From assembly GCA_037962975.1 (NCBI GenBank), contig CM075670.1:233018242-233082241 (forward strand): DNA of 64,000 bases. Direction: 5' to 3'. A model generated the notes under the pieces. It saw nothing but the letters and a program-made list of their open reading frames with translations. It searched no databases and had not been told where the DNA came from. Every line of letters starts with the position of its first letter. Position 1 is the stretch's first letter. Of this stretch, positions 9,780 to 22,440 are shown piece after piece. The position numbers and the translations under genes are program-made. The stretch comes from Clitoria ternatea. Its lineage: Eukaryota > Streptophyta > Magnoliopsida > Fabales > Fabaceae.

Positions 9780-12700
9780 TTAAGGTTTGACAAATGAAAA
9801 ATCGATATTATGAGTTGGAGGTTGAAGCGTTTGTGGTATTTCATGGAATTGGTCTGTGTCAGACAAGTCAGTATCAGATTGGTATGATCTTGGAGAAGAG
9901 GGAACAGTATCTGTGTCGACATGGTGGTGGCTAGGCTTGTACTTGTGTAGCAAATGTATAGGGGATGACCCTTGGCTTGGTGTTGTTTCCCCACTCATAA
10001 TCCCTGAAGGAACATCTACCCCTGCTTTCCTTAACTTTCTCTTTTCCTTTGCAGCCTTTTGCCATTTCTTAAGCGCTTTTGCCGTTTGCTCCTCAAATAT
10101 TGCTTTCTTCATGTGAGATCCCATCTGCAAATTTTTAACATTACTATATGTTTGTTTCTTGTTTGTGCCTTTTCTTAAGTAGGAGAAATTAAGGTTGGTT
10201 AATTGCTGCTCACCTGTGTTACTAGGGAGTAGAGAGGAAATGTAATGTAACTGCATACCACTTGTAAGACTACCCCTAGGCCAACCCTTGTTAGTATCAG
10301 TGGCAAATTTTCATGGAAGCAAGATGTGATCTTGAACTCATACTGCAATTAATTTAAAAATGTTACGTTTGAAGTCCCAAAACTTAATTGGACATTATAT
10401 ATAAAAAAACATCATGGTTTTAAGCTACTTACCCAAGTCCATAAGAAATAGGCTATTTGAAAAGCATTCTGCAAATGAACACGAAATAAAGATTTTTTTT
10501 AGTGAAATTGGATAACAAATATGTCGGATATGGTGGGCTATAAAACCACTTTTTGAACCAAATATTCAAAATTGGATGCAATTGTCAAAATTGGATGCAA
10601 AGGCAAAATTAAGAAACAGATGCATTCAATGATTTTGGTACCTAATTTTGTTGAAAAATTAGTGATGTACAATGTCTATATTTCCTTATAAATACCAAAG
10701 TCATTCATTCAATTCAGCATCCCATCTTCTTCTAACACACTTAGTAACATACAAGTGTGAAATCCTAGAGAGAAAAGTTTAGAGAGAAAATTATAGTATT
10801 CTCCAGTGAGGTTCTCCTAGTGAGTGAATTCTCTTATTTTAAGAGAAAGCGTGCCATTTTTCTATCCTTTTAATTATAGAAAAATTGTAATATTTCTTCC
10901 ACTTAGTAAAATTATTTCTCTGGTCTTACCCGTGGTTTTTTCCTTATCAGTCATAAAATTACTGTGTTCAGTTCCTCTTTTCTCATATTTATTTTAGCTG
11001 TATTAAGTACCTTACACACACCAGATAGTTATATGTGTTGCATAAGTGATCATGATCATGTTCACCTGAAACAAGGTAAAATGGATTAAGAAGATAATCC
11101 ATTGGGGCCTATTAAACCAAAAAAACTTGTTGTTTGGCTCAACAACAGGGACTCCTCTTACAATTGTTGTTCTATCTTGGATTTCTTGGGCCATTTCCAT
11201 GATTATTAGTTCAAGTTTCGTGCCAACTAACAAGAGTATCTGCAAAGCAACCGAAAATTTGAATCACAAGCTGTTATGCAGGTCATGATATGTCTCGACT
11301 CAGAAAATTGTTATTAATTGCTAAGCACTTTCAATTTTGAATTTCTTTGTTAGAATGGTCTAACTCAAATGATTGAACATGTATGTAAATTATAAATCTT
11401 TTATAACAAGTGTTTGATTTCTACGTAAATTTAAAAAAATTAAATTTTTTTAATTACCACTAACGGGGCTAATGAGAGCCAGGTGAGGGTGTACCATTCT
11501 GCAACAATAAAGTGAAGTAGTTTAATGACAATGTTGGTGTTAAGACTTAAGAGACAGATATAGATGATGAAGAGAGAATTACTGTAAACGTTCATAAGCA
11601 GAAAGATGATTGCAGAAGCCCATAAGGGAATGCTGCAAAACCAAAACTAATTGTATAATAAAAAAACTTGGCATCTAGAAATTAAGCAGAAAGGAAAGTT
11701 ATTAAAATTTTGAAGATTAATTGCTGAGTTCGTGTCAGATACGTACCTTATACCCAGGACCACTTTAAAATCGTCTTCCATGGATCTTTTAATGTATTTA
11801 TGAAAGTCAAATTTGCTATTGGGTCCAAAATGTGCCTGCATTGGTTGAAGTTTTCAACTTTTCGTAACAAACTCAATCAAATTAGTAAAAAGAGTTGAAC
11901 CATTTATATATAATTAAGCTTAATTTGGTACCCACGTTAATAAATCCATGCCGCATAGTCATATAATCCACCTTAGTGACAGACGCAAAGAATTGCCTGA
12001 AAAATGCCACCTACAAAGCCAAGGAATTTTATTTTTATTTTTAATTTAATAAACCATTCATTTTGTTTTTTAATTTTTCTTGGTGCATGATAAATGAATG
12101 AAACTCACTATCCATCGAATTCCTGGAATCCTAGACCAGCCCGAATGACGCCTAACAAATGATGTTTGATGTGCAAACCTGAACCTTGCAGGATCTGCGA
12201 TAATATAAGGAAATTATTATAAGACATTTATTACTATATCTTCAATAATAACACTGTCTCACAATCAATCAGATTATTCAAACTTGTTTGAAATACTTAA
12301 AAGATACAAATAATATATTTTTTAAAAAGATACTGAGTTAACTAGTTCAATTAATAGCACAACCGGTTCAACCTTTAATCTGATACCTTAATCAATTTGA
12401 TTATCAGTCAGGTTTTAATAGCACTTTCTTCAATAATTAATTACCATTTGTAAATTGATACTCCAGGGAGGATGTTTCTGCTTCCCAAGCCTTCCATTTC
12501 TTCATCTGGTAATTTAACAATCACATTATTATTGTTAAGGAAAAACTTAGGCTAAAGAATGATTAATTAATTAACGAAACTACAGTTAGTTATCTAATTA
12601 ATTGAGGAAATTTCCTTTTTATTAGAGCTTTTTAAACTTTGGAAAAGTAATTACCTACCTTAGCTCGGGCTAGTACCATAGTCATGACGCTGTAGAAAAT

Positions 12701-13496
12701 GTGAAAAACCGCCAGGACGAATATAAATATATGCAATTGGTGCACCCCAGATTGTGAGATCAAGGACACTTTCCCCTACTTTTTCGAATAACATAGAGAA
12801 AATAATCAATAATCGAATATATATTAATTTAACAAAGGGAAATTAGATGAGGATTAGTAAGTTAATCACTTTTTGTGAGCAATAATCAGCACCAGACCCA
12901 GTTGCCAAAACTCGACGCCATTCCAAAGTCTCATCAAAAGAAAGTAACTTCCTCCTATCATTTGACCCTTCCACCTTCTTGCATGGAAGCATGGTGTTAC
13001 CAGCTCCCACGGGGATGCATATCTTTGCCACATATTTTGTACCAAATGTAAGTAACAGTGATATGCATCCTAATATCATCAACTCTGCAAACAAAATATA
13101 TCTATTAAAATTTAAAAAATAGAATAAAATCTTGGCCTAGCCTCATTCTAATTTTGCTCATATATTACCCGCTTTTATTTTCTCCAAGGCTTCAATCATG
13201 GCCTTCTTATGTCTTTTTTGAAACCACTGTCACGATAATCAAATTAACTCTCTTAGCAAAGTTTGTTTTTCATTCAGGTAATCTCAAAACTTGACATTCT
13301 TGATGGAGAATCAAATATGTATCACTTAAGTAATTACATGTTGGTAGAGTATGTAGTGTGAATATACCTTTCCAAGTGAATGGATTCCATGCTCAATTAA
13401 TACAGACACGACGACAAAGACGGAGCAGACAGCAGCTACGGCCCATGTGGGTGTTTCCTTCAAGCTTCTTTCTCCTGAAGTTGCAGCATCAACCAT
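9780..13496 (-). CDS. MLO: MLO-like seven-transmembrane protein, clade V-type, 14 exons, 534 aa
   Basis: Exons in transcript order: 13368-13496, 13169-13226, 12870-13084, 12659-12775, 12445-12505, 12109-12194, 11936-12010, 11747-11835, 11583-11632, 11458-11498, 11066-11239, 10433-10468, 10214-10342 and 9780-10124. All introns are GT-AG, phases match, and the sum is 1605 bp. The start codon opens MVDAATSGERS followed by the first membrane segment (residues about 18-38); the family has seven. Family hallmarks: GKVSLIS and HQLHIFIFVLAV (exon 4), DPARFRF (exons 5-6), VDYMTMRHGF (exon 7), KFDFHKYIKRSMEDDFK (exon 8), VGTKLE and WFNRPQ (exon 11) and YITFPLYSLVTQMGS (exons 13-14). The cytosolic tail has a calmodulin-binding-type helix (ALKKW at 437-441) and a DFSF motif at 528-531. 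MLO proteins are plasma-membrane proteins, and clade V members are powdery mildew susceptibility factors in dicots. The clade call rests on motif resemblance, not a tree. No break was found. Confidence 0.95.
10520..11000 (-). mobile_element. Possible copia-type LTR remnant in MLO intron 11
   Basis: This part of intron 11 (10469-11065) looks LTR-like: TGTCGGATATGG near 10521, a TATA-like CTTATAAATACC near 10685, a leader with two GAGAGAAAA-type repeats, and a CCCGTGGTTTTTTCC word near 10930, which is common in the R/U5 part of copia LTRs. These signals all read on the plus strand, opposite to the host gene, although the feature is filed on the strand of the intron. I could not find matched ends or a target duplication, so the limits are approximate. 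Confidence 0.4.
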
Positions 13497-13699
13497 ATTT
13501 GCTATATATCTGTCTACCTATTATGAGTTAAAGCAAGCTATTTATGAAATGTATATTTCTATGTATGAAGTGGTTCCAGAGAACGATGTTTTGTCATATG
13601 CTTCCAGGTTTTATCCGCCGAGACCGTTATGGTATCACTGTTGCGCAAAACACACACTTTCCTTATAATAACAATCTTTAAGCCGGCCCTGCTTGCAAG

Positions 13700-13712
13700 G
13701 TTATATATAAAG
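13700..13712 (-). promoter_or_regulatory. Candidate TATA box of the MLO gene
   Basis: TTTATATATAACC on the minus strand, about 205 bp upstream of the start codon. A plausible core promoter, but the region is rich in TA runs. Confidence 0.35.
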
Positions 13713-13765
13713 TTTTGTAATCATCTTTTAAAACTTTTTTAAGTGTTTAATTAAAAAGGTTAGTG

Positions 13766-13784
13766 CATATATATATATATATAT

Positions 13785-13833
<49 letters not shown>
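13766..13833. repeat. (TA)n/(CA)n compound microsatellite
   Basis: Two TA tracts separated by TTAGTGC, the second running into (AC)n; within 350 bp upstream of the MLO start. Confidence 0.9.
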
Positions 13834-13926
13834 TACTCCGTGCAACTAGCGTAATGAGCTGAGATATTATATTAATTTAATTAATTATCTCAACATAGTT
13901 GACGGGGCAAGGTTTTGGTGAGACAA

Positions 13927-14111
13927 TTAGTTAGTTTTATCATTTAGTTCTGCAGTTGTTTCCTTGTTTGTACTATTATGCATGGAGTCTTGTTCCTCAG
14001 TCTCAGCCCTCGGCGATGATTCTTGATGACCGGATGATGACATTAGCTTAATGGGATCTCAGAAGAAATCGCAGCCAAGATCAAATTTGCTTGTTCTTCA
14101 ATATCTGCCAT
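13927..14111 (-). other. Two overlapping tiny ORFs upstream of MLO
   Basis: A 22-codon frame (14043-14111, MADIEEQANLILAAISSEI...) stops at a TAATG, where a 38-codon frame (13927-14043, MSSSGHQESSPRAETEEQ...) begins. The overlap would also be explained by a single-base frameshift in one longer coding exon. They lie 430-615 bp upstream of the MLO start on the same strand, so they could be upstream ORFs, a remnant of another gene, or chance. The composition (acidic, Ser/Glu-rich) looks more protein-like than the AT-rich surroundings. Function unknown. Confidence 0.25.
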
Positions 14112-15148
14112 TCGAATTAACTAATTGTTGTTTTGGACCAAGTATTAAAGTAGGAACGTTTATATCTACATACACACGATGTATACACGATATATATGTG
14201 TAATCTAGGGTATGATTGATCTTCTGGTATGGAGATTGTCTAAAACGTTATGTTGCTCTGGGTGATATATTTTAAGTCTAACAAGTTCTTACACAAATGT
14301 TAAGCTTGACAAAGGAGAAGTGTGTCTCAAAGGGTACCTTCAAACAAGGGACGACAAAGTTAAATTGAAAGCTATAATGAAATTCTACTATAATTGCAAA
14401 ATTAATGTGTACCCCTGTAATTTGCGAGGAGGGTATTTATGGTGAGGTAATTGTAAATATGTAAAGACGTGGTGTTAGATACTTTTGTAGATTTTGGTAG
14501 TGACGTCACTGTTAACTTGTTTGGGTTCGCAGGTAATATCCTTCATGAATAGATGTGACATATCATCTATATGTGTCAGATAATATATTTAAATTAATGA
14601 CTATTCACTATCAGTCATGTTAACTAACTCTTTGTATGACTTGTAAACTTCTAGCTAAATGAGATAATTAACAATAAATTTTAAAACTATTTCATATCCA
14701 AACTTCTATATATGAGTTTAAATGGAACTCAAATATAAATGAAATCATTGGTTTTGACGTTCATCATATTTTTTTGAGCAATAAACACTCCTAATGATCA
14801 CGGGCCACTCATTTACGAAATGGGGATAGGATCACTCAGAACCTATATATCATCAATTAAATGGGAGGTTAGTTTGGACCAATCTATCTAAACTTCCTTC
14901 TTATTCTTATTTAAATCCATACTTAGACTCGAATAGAGTTGACAATAAAGACTATCACAACAATAAAATTCTCCTAATTCAATCTTAATGCAACTATAAT
15001 CTCAACAAAATTTGAACTCGAATTCAAAACATCGTCTAAACTTAAAAAGAAAAGAAAAAATAATGAATTAAGGAAGTAAATTTTATTAAGTTGAAATCAA
15101 CTTATAAACTAGAGAACTCGAGAAAAAGTTGAACCGCAAATGAGTTAA
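14112..15148. other. Intergenic spacer, no gene seen
   Basis: AT-rich DNA between the two host genes, without long frames or recognisable motifs. Confidence 0.5.
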
Positions 15149-15150
15149 TA

Positions 15151-15434
15151 CTACCTTCGGTTCTAAATATAAACAAATATACCTAACTTCACACATATTA
15201 AGAATAGTAGTTGGAGGTAGTTATTTGCATCGATGTTACCACATATTTGATTTAATTTTCTAAAATACCCTTAGTATCATTTATTACATAAAGAATTAGT
15301 GGCCTTGAAAATATATATAATGAAAACATATTTGGTAAACAAGCATTTAATGACACGGGAAAAGTCTAATTTTACTTATATTAAAGAACTAAAAAATTCC
15401 ACTAAAATTTGCTTATATTTGAGACCGGAGGTAG
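15151..15434. mobile_element. Stowaway MITE (284 bp)
   Basis: The left end CTACCTTCGGTTCTAAATAT pairs with the complement of the right end ATATTTGAGACCGGAGGTAG (a few mismatches over about 28 bp), and the element is flanked by the TA duplication (15149-15150, 15435-15436). The CTACCTCCGGT-C-AAATATAAG terminus is the classic plant Tc1/mariner Stowaway end. An internal 63-codon frame is not a gene. Confidence 0.9.
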
Positions 15435-15436
15435 TA

Positions 15437-16307
15437 TCTAATATATTAGAAGTTTACAACTCGAATTTGTTGTATTTTCTTTTTCCATAACTAATTCAAC
15501 AGAAGTTTTTCCAAACTGAGCATAAACATTCCTAACAGACAGTGTCAACGAATGTTTGGACGTTGAAATGATAAAGCAACCTTGTCATAAAAATTCCACA
15601 TCATCTCAAACCAACTACACTACAAAAAAACGTAAATTGTGCTTAAATTACATAAAAATTATTGGCATATGTACCAAAACCTTCATAAAACAACTGTAAT
15701 TGATGAGGTGAACAAACATCCATCCATAGTACATTGTCTAAATACAAATAATGTAGAACCTTTCCCTCTCACATAAAAAAAGGAATAGTAATTTAAGTAC
15801 TTAACAACATTCTTCAACCCATGTTTTCACAAGCAAGTATTTTTGAAGTAATTTGGTCCAGCTGCAAGTCTCAAACCAGCAAAGCTAGCAAATGCCAACC
15901 TCACAATGAAATCATTATTACCTCAACAATGAATATTTTTCTATGTAGTCATCACTATTGTATAGAGTAACAAGCTTAAATATATTAAATTGCCTGATAT
16001 CACCCAACCACATTTTAGCTTGGTACTAAAAAACATACAAATCATGAAAACCTCTCACCAAATTGCAACAATTATTGACTTGAAAAATATCACTCAAATA
16101 TACACTAGAGCCTTAGGCTTACGGAAAAAAAGTTACCAATGCAGCACCCAATTCACCAACTTGTGCAAACACTCATAATAAAGTTGCTGCCAAGCAAAGT
16201 TTTCTCAAAAACCAAACTGTAGAAACCTCTCCATGAAACAACACAAGGGTGTTAAGAGCACAGAACTGTGAACCAATGGGAACCTTGGATCCTAATATTG
16301 CAGCATG
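15437..16307. other. Downstream flank of the ALKBH9B-like gene
   Basis: No coding signal. The 3' UTR of the minus-strand gene starting at 16307 is expected in the right part of this stretch. Confidence 0.4.
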
Positions 16308-19300
16308 TCAACTACCATGTCTTACCCTACTCCACCTATTTCCTGATCTTGGTGAACTTTGATTTGACTCACGAGGCTCTGAGAACCTATCACTTCTAGT
16401 TGCAGATCCCATTGCGTCATTCCTGCCACCCCTCCTGTCTTTATATCTCTTCTGATGACGGTTAGGTCTGTGTCCACCTGACTTTTTTTCCTGGTCAACT
16501 TCATAGACCAATGGTTGGATCCCCTGCAGATCAGGCTCTGGAACATATCCAAGAGGTCGCTTGGACACATCCATTCTTCTAAACGTGATTGATATCCTAG
16601 GAATAGTTTTAACAAAAAAAGAATACAGATCAATAATAAGTGATAAGTGTTTGTCTAAAAGCCTACAGATAGAATATCATATCAGTAAATACCTTTTAGT
16701 AGGAACTGCAGGAACACAATGCTTAGCTACATCGGCTCCATTTCCGTTTAAGACAAGAACGGATCTGAAGAACAAAGATTACCAATAAGATTCAGAATCA
16801 AAAAATTGATGACGAATTCAATCTAACTAGATTAATGACACATAATAATAGCTGATACTTTAAATAGGATAAGAGTACAGTGGATAAATCCAAAATAAAT
16901 ACTTACCCAACAGGTAAGGGAATAGCAATCGAACCATCAAATTCACCAGGGCCAACAGCCTTTAGGTTCGATCCAAAAAGTATATTGCACTCACTGAGAA
17001 ATGAGACAGTGCAAAAAGGACGGACAAAGTCATGGTTATCTATATGTGGAGGTATGCAGTCCCCTTCCTCATAGATATTGACAATGCAACTATCTGGCAC
17101 ACAAGTAGGAGGGAGTACATGCCACTTGATCAGGCGTCGAATAATGACCTTGAAAAGATCAGGTATAGGATCCACCATTGCAGTGTGAAGAATACCAGGG
17201 GGGTTACCATCTCTATCCTGTAAGCAGAAAATTATGTATTAATAGTTACATCCCATTATCAAACTCATCAGCCATTTTACTGCAGCCTAGGCATTTAAGT
17301 TACTTTGCTTCCATATAAAGAAATGTAAAGACAGCAAGGGAGATAGACTAACCGTTGCATAATTGTAACAGCACCCAAATTGGATGGTTTGCCGTCCCTT
17401 GCCTCTCATCCACTTTTGAGGAGCTGAAAATGTCCGATCTGTAGAAGAAAATTAAGAATTAACATCATATTGTCCTTCAGAAATAACACCATGCATTTAC
17501 TAAATTGCCAAAAGGCATTAGCAAATTGGAGGAACAAAAAAGAGAATCTTATTTTTGTTTTCAGTATTATCAGCATATGCATAATGCCCATAACAGAGGC
17601 TCTGAGCCACACCATGCTTATTCCTAATCCTAAATGAGAAAAACCTTTTGATAAGTTTTGAGGTCTTTGGCCTCACTAAATATTGGGCAGCCCTAAAAAA
17701 TTTGAAGAGATGTGAAAATTACCTATACATAATCTTGGTAGCCTGTGAAACCAAAGGCATCACGAGGCGCTAAAGTGAGGCACTAGAAGGGGGTGCCTCT
17801 GGATGGTCAGGCTTGAGTAGTTTAGTTACTTTACATGGCTAGTTTGCATAAAATAGTCAGATAGTTTAATAATCTTTAACTTTTCTATGCTAATGACTTT
17901 TTCACATGTATCTTGGGCTTGGCTCAAGATATTAAAAACCCTAACAGCTGACTTTCTACCTTTGACTACGTTTTGCATCTATGCTAATGGTTTCAATTTC
18001 TATCTCAGTTGAACTAACAAGACAATATTTCAGGAATAAGGAATCTAGATAATGATGCCAAATATTAATTAGCAATAAAAGAATAACTAAATGTGGAAAT
18101 TTGATAAATCAACATCAACTATATTGTTAAACAAATCTAAATCCTAAAAGAATAACTGACTCAACAGAACAAACTCGGTATTGATGATGTGTAAAATCAG
18201 ATACAAGTTGCAACAGAATCAGGACATTCACACAAGTACTAAACACCTACACAGAGTTGGAGTTATATATCATCAAATTCATGATATTACTCTACACAGT
18301 AAGCAGCTGTACAAAGAAACACTATAAAAAATCTGATTGCATTTATATTAGGAGTAAACATACCCTCAAAAGAAGTAGTGTAGCTTTAATCCCCCAAAAA
18401 TTTCTGTTTATTGGTCCCAAAATTTCTCAACTTGCTCATAAAACTCACCCTAGTTAAGTTACAGCTTGTTAACAAGTTCATCACTTCATCCCCTTAGAGA
18501 ACAAATCATATAAACGTCAACTTTCACAGCCACAGCAACAAAAATAAATAAAAAATGCTTAATTGTTTGTATATTTATTTCTATATCAAAATTGAATCAC
18601 AAGACCATGCCACAGTGGTTTAAGTGTGCGGAAGGCATCACATTATGTAGTTGCAATGTCACAGTAACGGAAGCTGCCGCAACACAGTCATATCAGACCA
18701 CCATTGCAGTCATTGCATTGGGCAACATAGGTCCCCGCAACTGCAGCCACAATGCTAGTACAACCTAGACTTAAAACCTAGCACAAGGGTCACTACAGAT
18801 TTTGACACAATTAACTGTATGGTTTTGTTAACCTTACCAAACCATCCCATCACAAAAATAAAAATGCAGTAAATGTATTCATTCCCGATAAAAGGTTACC
18901 CCTTTTAGTAAAAGGGACTTAAACTCGGCCCGGTGAGATTGACAAAACCTTAATTGTGCAAGATACAAATTTTTTCCCTTCTTTCAGACAAATGCAAATT
19001 CAGACAATACCAATAGCAAATCACAAGTAAGGATTTAAGTCAAAAGGCAAGTTCTTGCATCATCAGACAACACAAAACAGTGAAGCAGGAAAGCCCAAAA
19101 CAAACAAAAAAGCATTAAAAAACAAGAACACAAACAATGGCCAAAAAGATTGAGATCAAATAACAAACCTTTCAATTCTCCCTTTCTACCCATCTCCTGC
19201 AATGAAGCAACATAACTAACAATCCTTCTCTGTTCAGCAGCACTGAAAATCCCAGTGTGGAGTTCAAGTCCTTCAAGAACATTCACAAGCTTCCCATTAA

Positions 19301-19983
19301 CCCTCTCAAAGCAAATGAAGTCCTTCTTCCTCCTCACATTCATAAACCTAATGTACTCCCTCTGCTCTCTGGGTAAAGTAGGCTTCTCAGCGACAACCTT
19401 AGCTCCCTCCGAAAGAGAATTCGAATCACCACCCGCAACAACGTTAACACCATTGTCGCTGTTACAGTTGTTACAATTGCTTTCACACTCTTCATCACCA
19501 AACTCATCGTCTTCTTGGGCCATGTCGGCCCAAGACACGCGCGGAGCCTCCACGATGGAATTAGGCTCCGCGCCATCTTTCCAACTCCCAAGAGAATGCG
19601 CGTCGCAGTTATCGTCTTCAACAACGTCGTTGTTGTTCACCTCGTTGGCCACGTCGTTTTGAGAACCTGCAAAAACATGCAAAAATGATTACATGAAACT
19701 GTGAAGCGTTAAAGGAGGGGAAAGGAGAATGAACCAGATGGGAAAATGGAGAATTTAGAAGGAAAGTGAGGGTTTTGGGACCTGGGTCGATGGAACGAAT
19801 GCGATCGGAGAGTGATTGGGTGCAGCGGGTGCAGAGATCTCGGGAGAGGAAAGGGAGCCACGTGGCGAGAAATTCAGAAGCGGTTCTGAGATCGGAGGGC
19901 GTGTAATTGAGGAGAAAGGGGTCACCCTTTGAAGGGTGGGGTTGAGGTTTTGGGTGTTGGTGTTGGTGCTGTGCTTCGTCCAT
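16308..19983 (-). CDS. ALKBH9B: ALKBH9B-like RNA N6-methyladenosine demethylase, 6 exons, 485 aa
   Basis: Exons in transcript order: 19782-19983, 19169-19666, 17353-17438, 16907-17217, 16693-16764 and 16308-16596. All introns are GT-AG, phases agree, and the sum is 1458 bp. The product is a 2-oxoglutarate/Fe(II) dioxygenase of the AlkB family. Plant ALKBH9/10 proteins remove the methyl group from m6A in mRNA. Catalytic residues are present: His320 and Asp322 in PPHIDNHDF, distal His381 in VAKHCVP, and the 2OG-binding Arg390 and Arg396 in KRISITFRR. The N-terminal half (1-170) is low-complexity, His/Gln/Pro-rich then acidic and Asn-rich. The C-terminal tail (from about 420) is basic with an RRGGR element, probably RNA-binding. 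The 485-residue length fits plant ALKBH9B proteins (around 500). The start is the ATG whose product opens MDEAQHQHQHPKPQ. Intron 2 is 1730 bp. No disabling change was found. The 9B versus 9A/9C label is by resemblance. Confidence 0.94.
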
Positions 19984-19990
19984 GGCACTC

Positions 19991-20014
19991 AGTCGAGTCG
20001 AGTCGAGTCGAGTC
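19991..20014. repeat. (AGTCG)n pentanucleotide repeat in the 5' leader of the ALKBH9B-like gene
   Basis: Nearly five AGTCG units lie 8 bp upstream of the start codon, probably in the 5' UTR. Length variation there could alter the leader. Confidence 0.8.
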
Positions 20015-22440
20015 AACTCGGATGGTGGAATCGGGAAGCTTGAAGAAAAGAGACCGCACAACTAAGAATAAGATACTCTGCTTCAAATGCTCCCAGCTAT
20101 TTATTATCATTCTTTATTTTTTTAGAATAATTTAAATTTAAAATATCTGAAAAACAAGTTAGTTTAGCTTTACTTTAGTTGTTTATATCTTTTACACATT
20201 GTCCTATCTTCTGTGTTTTGTGTTTTGATCCATTCTCAGATTTCTCCTCTTAATTTTTTTATTGGTTTGAATTTTTATGTTATTTATAGCTTATAATACA
20301 ATAAAATTATTTTAAAAATAAATACAGAGAAAAAAGTATTATTTTGAGAAGCTAAAAAATGAAACAGATAAATATAAAAAAATTGAAAAGTCTTATTGTT
20401 ATTTTTATAATAATATAATAATAATTTTGTCTCTCTTACTTTAATATATTATTTTTTAATAATAAAATATTACAGTAAACATATCATTTAGCCTATTAAA
20501 TAAAAATATCTCATCTTACTTGTAGATATACCAAATATAAGTTTAAGAAATATTTTATATTTCCATATTTTTCTATCAAAACAATATCATCATATAAAAC
20601 TTTTTTCTCACTGGAATTCTTTCTCATCATGTTTTTTTTTTTTTAATTCATCGGAACAAATTTATTATATTATATGTTTTAAAATTTATTTGTATAATTG
20701 ATTCAATTTAACTAAATAAATAAATATGTTATTGTTTTAAATTTTACATGATTAATTTCTTTTAAGTATTAATAACTTAAGTTTAAATTTTGTAAATGAA
20801 AAACAAATCTCAAAATATTTTAACATAAGTATTATCCGTAACTTGTGATTTAAAAATATTGAGTAGAAAATATTTGAGTAAGTTTCACATGATCTTAAAA
20901 AACAAATAATAATTAATGAGGTGGAGTAGACAATGGACATTAAGATTGTGTGAAGAATGTTAAATTGTATTCTCACTAAATATATTTTTCAAAAGAATCA
21001 AATAGCCTCAATCATAATTAAACATAATTATTTTTAAATGAGAATATCTATATTTAAAAAATTATGGTCGATCGATTTTAAATAATTAATCCATAACAAA
21101 ATTTATTTGAATTATTAAAAAATGTATAACAAATATATCACGTTGAGAAGAGTGTTGATCTAGCATTAAAAAGTGTTGATGTATTATATTTTAATGATAT
21201 TCATTAATCTCTTAAAAAACGATATTCATTAGCAAACTTAAGAAGATAGATTTTCAGAATATTATATGTCAAAACAAGATTATCAGATTGCAGACTTTTT
21301 TTTTGGGAAAGTAACCTGACCTATTGGCAAAACATTAGAGAATTAGGCTATGTTTCGAAATATAATTTAATTAAGAATCTATGATATAACTTATATTTAA
21401 ATAAGAATTTATATTATAAATTTGATTACAAAATTTATTAATAAAAATTAAAAATAACTTATTTTAATAACTTATATGAATTATTTTAATAAAATAATTT
21501 AAAAACAATCTAAAAATTATAAACTATTTTCATAAGTTAATTATAAATTCTTTTAAGCTTATCCTTAATATATAACTTTTTATTAAAACTAATAAGTTAT
21601 ATGTAAATTACATGGATATTTTTACTTACTAATATCCTTAAGACTAAATTAGTGTCTTATATATTTGTATCAAGTTAGACCCTTAACTTTTATTAATTTA
21701 GTTATGTTCCCTATGTATTAAATGAGTTTGAACTTATGATCCTATGACATAAAAAGGCAACTTATCTAGTTACTACACTACACCATAACTTCATTTATGT
21801 GAATATACAAAAACTATTATATATATATATATATATATAAAAGATGATAATTCATATTTTTTAGTATTGATTTAAATACAACATTGATGATATGGGTGTT
21901 CATCATCTGGTCCGAACTGAATAAAATTGTTCAATCGATCTAAAATAACCAAAAATCAATCAAACCAAAATCGTAAAAAATTGTATTATATGTGAAGTTC
22001 GGATTAAAGGTTCTACCTCTAAAAAACAAACCGAGTTCAACCAAATCATAATCTTTAATATATTACTCTTATATATTATATTACCTTACTAAATTACGTA
22101 CATGACTTAAACCTAAAGTGAGACTTAAAAAGACTCTAGGGGCATATTTGTGATTTTTTATTATGTTGAATTTTTAGAGTTATGATTATTTTTAAAGTAT
22201 TTATTCTTTGATTTTATTAAGTTGGAATGTATATTTTATACTTGATTTTACAAAGAAAATATAATTAATATAAAATCAAACAAATTAATCTAATTAAGTC
22301 TAGATCATTTTCCCCTAGCGTATTGAAGTGACTTGGAGTTGCTTCAATAGGTTGATATACATAGGCTTTGTATCATTTTGATGTAACCTTTTATTGTAAC
22401 GGGATGAGATCTTTTTGTTTTGGTTGAGTTTGAAAAGGTA
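20015..22440. other. AT-rich intergenic region
   Basis: Very AT-rich, with stops in all frames and a (TA)n tract near 21815-21838. The promoter of the ALKBH9B-like gene must lie at its left end; a weak TATA-like AATAAATAG on the minus strand near 20098 is a candidate. Nothing else is recognised. Confidence 0.45.

Noticed and set aside
19618..20061. Longer frame extending upstream of the ALKBH9B-like start
   Set aside because: The upstream part has no family similarity and includes the AGTCG repeat; the family-like start is the internal ATG at 19983.
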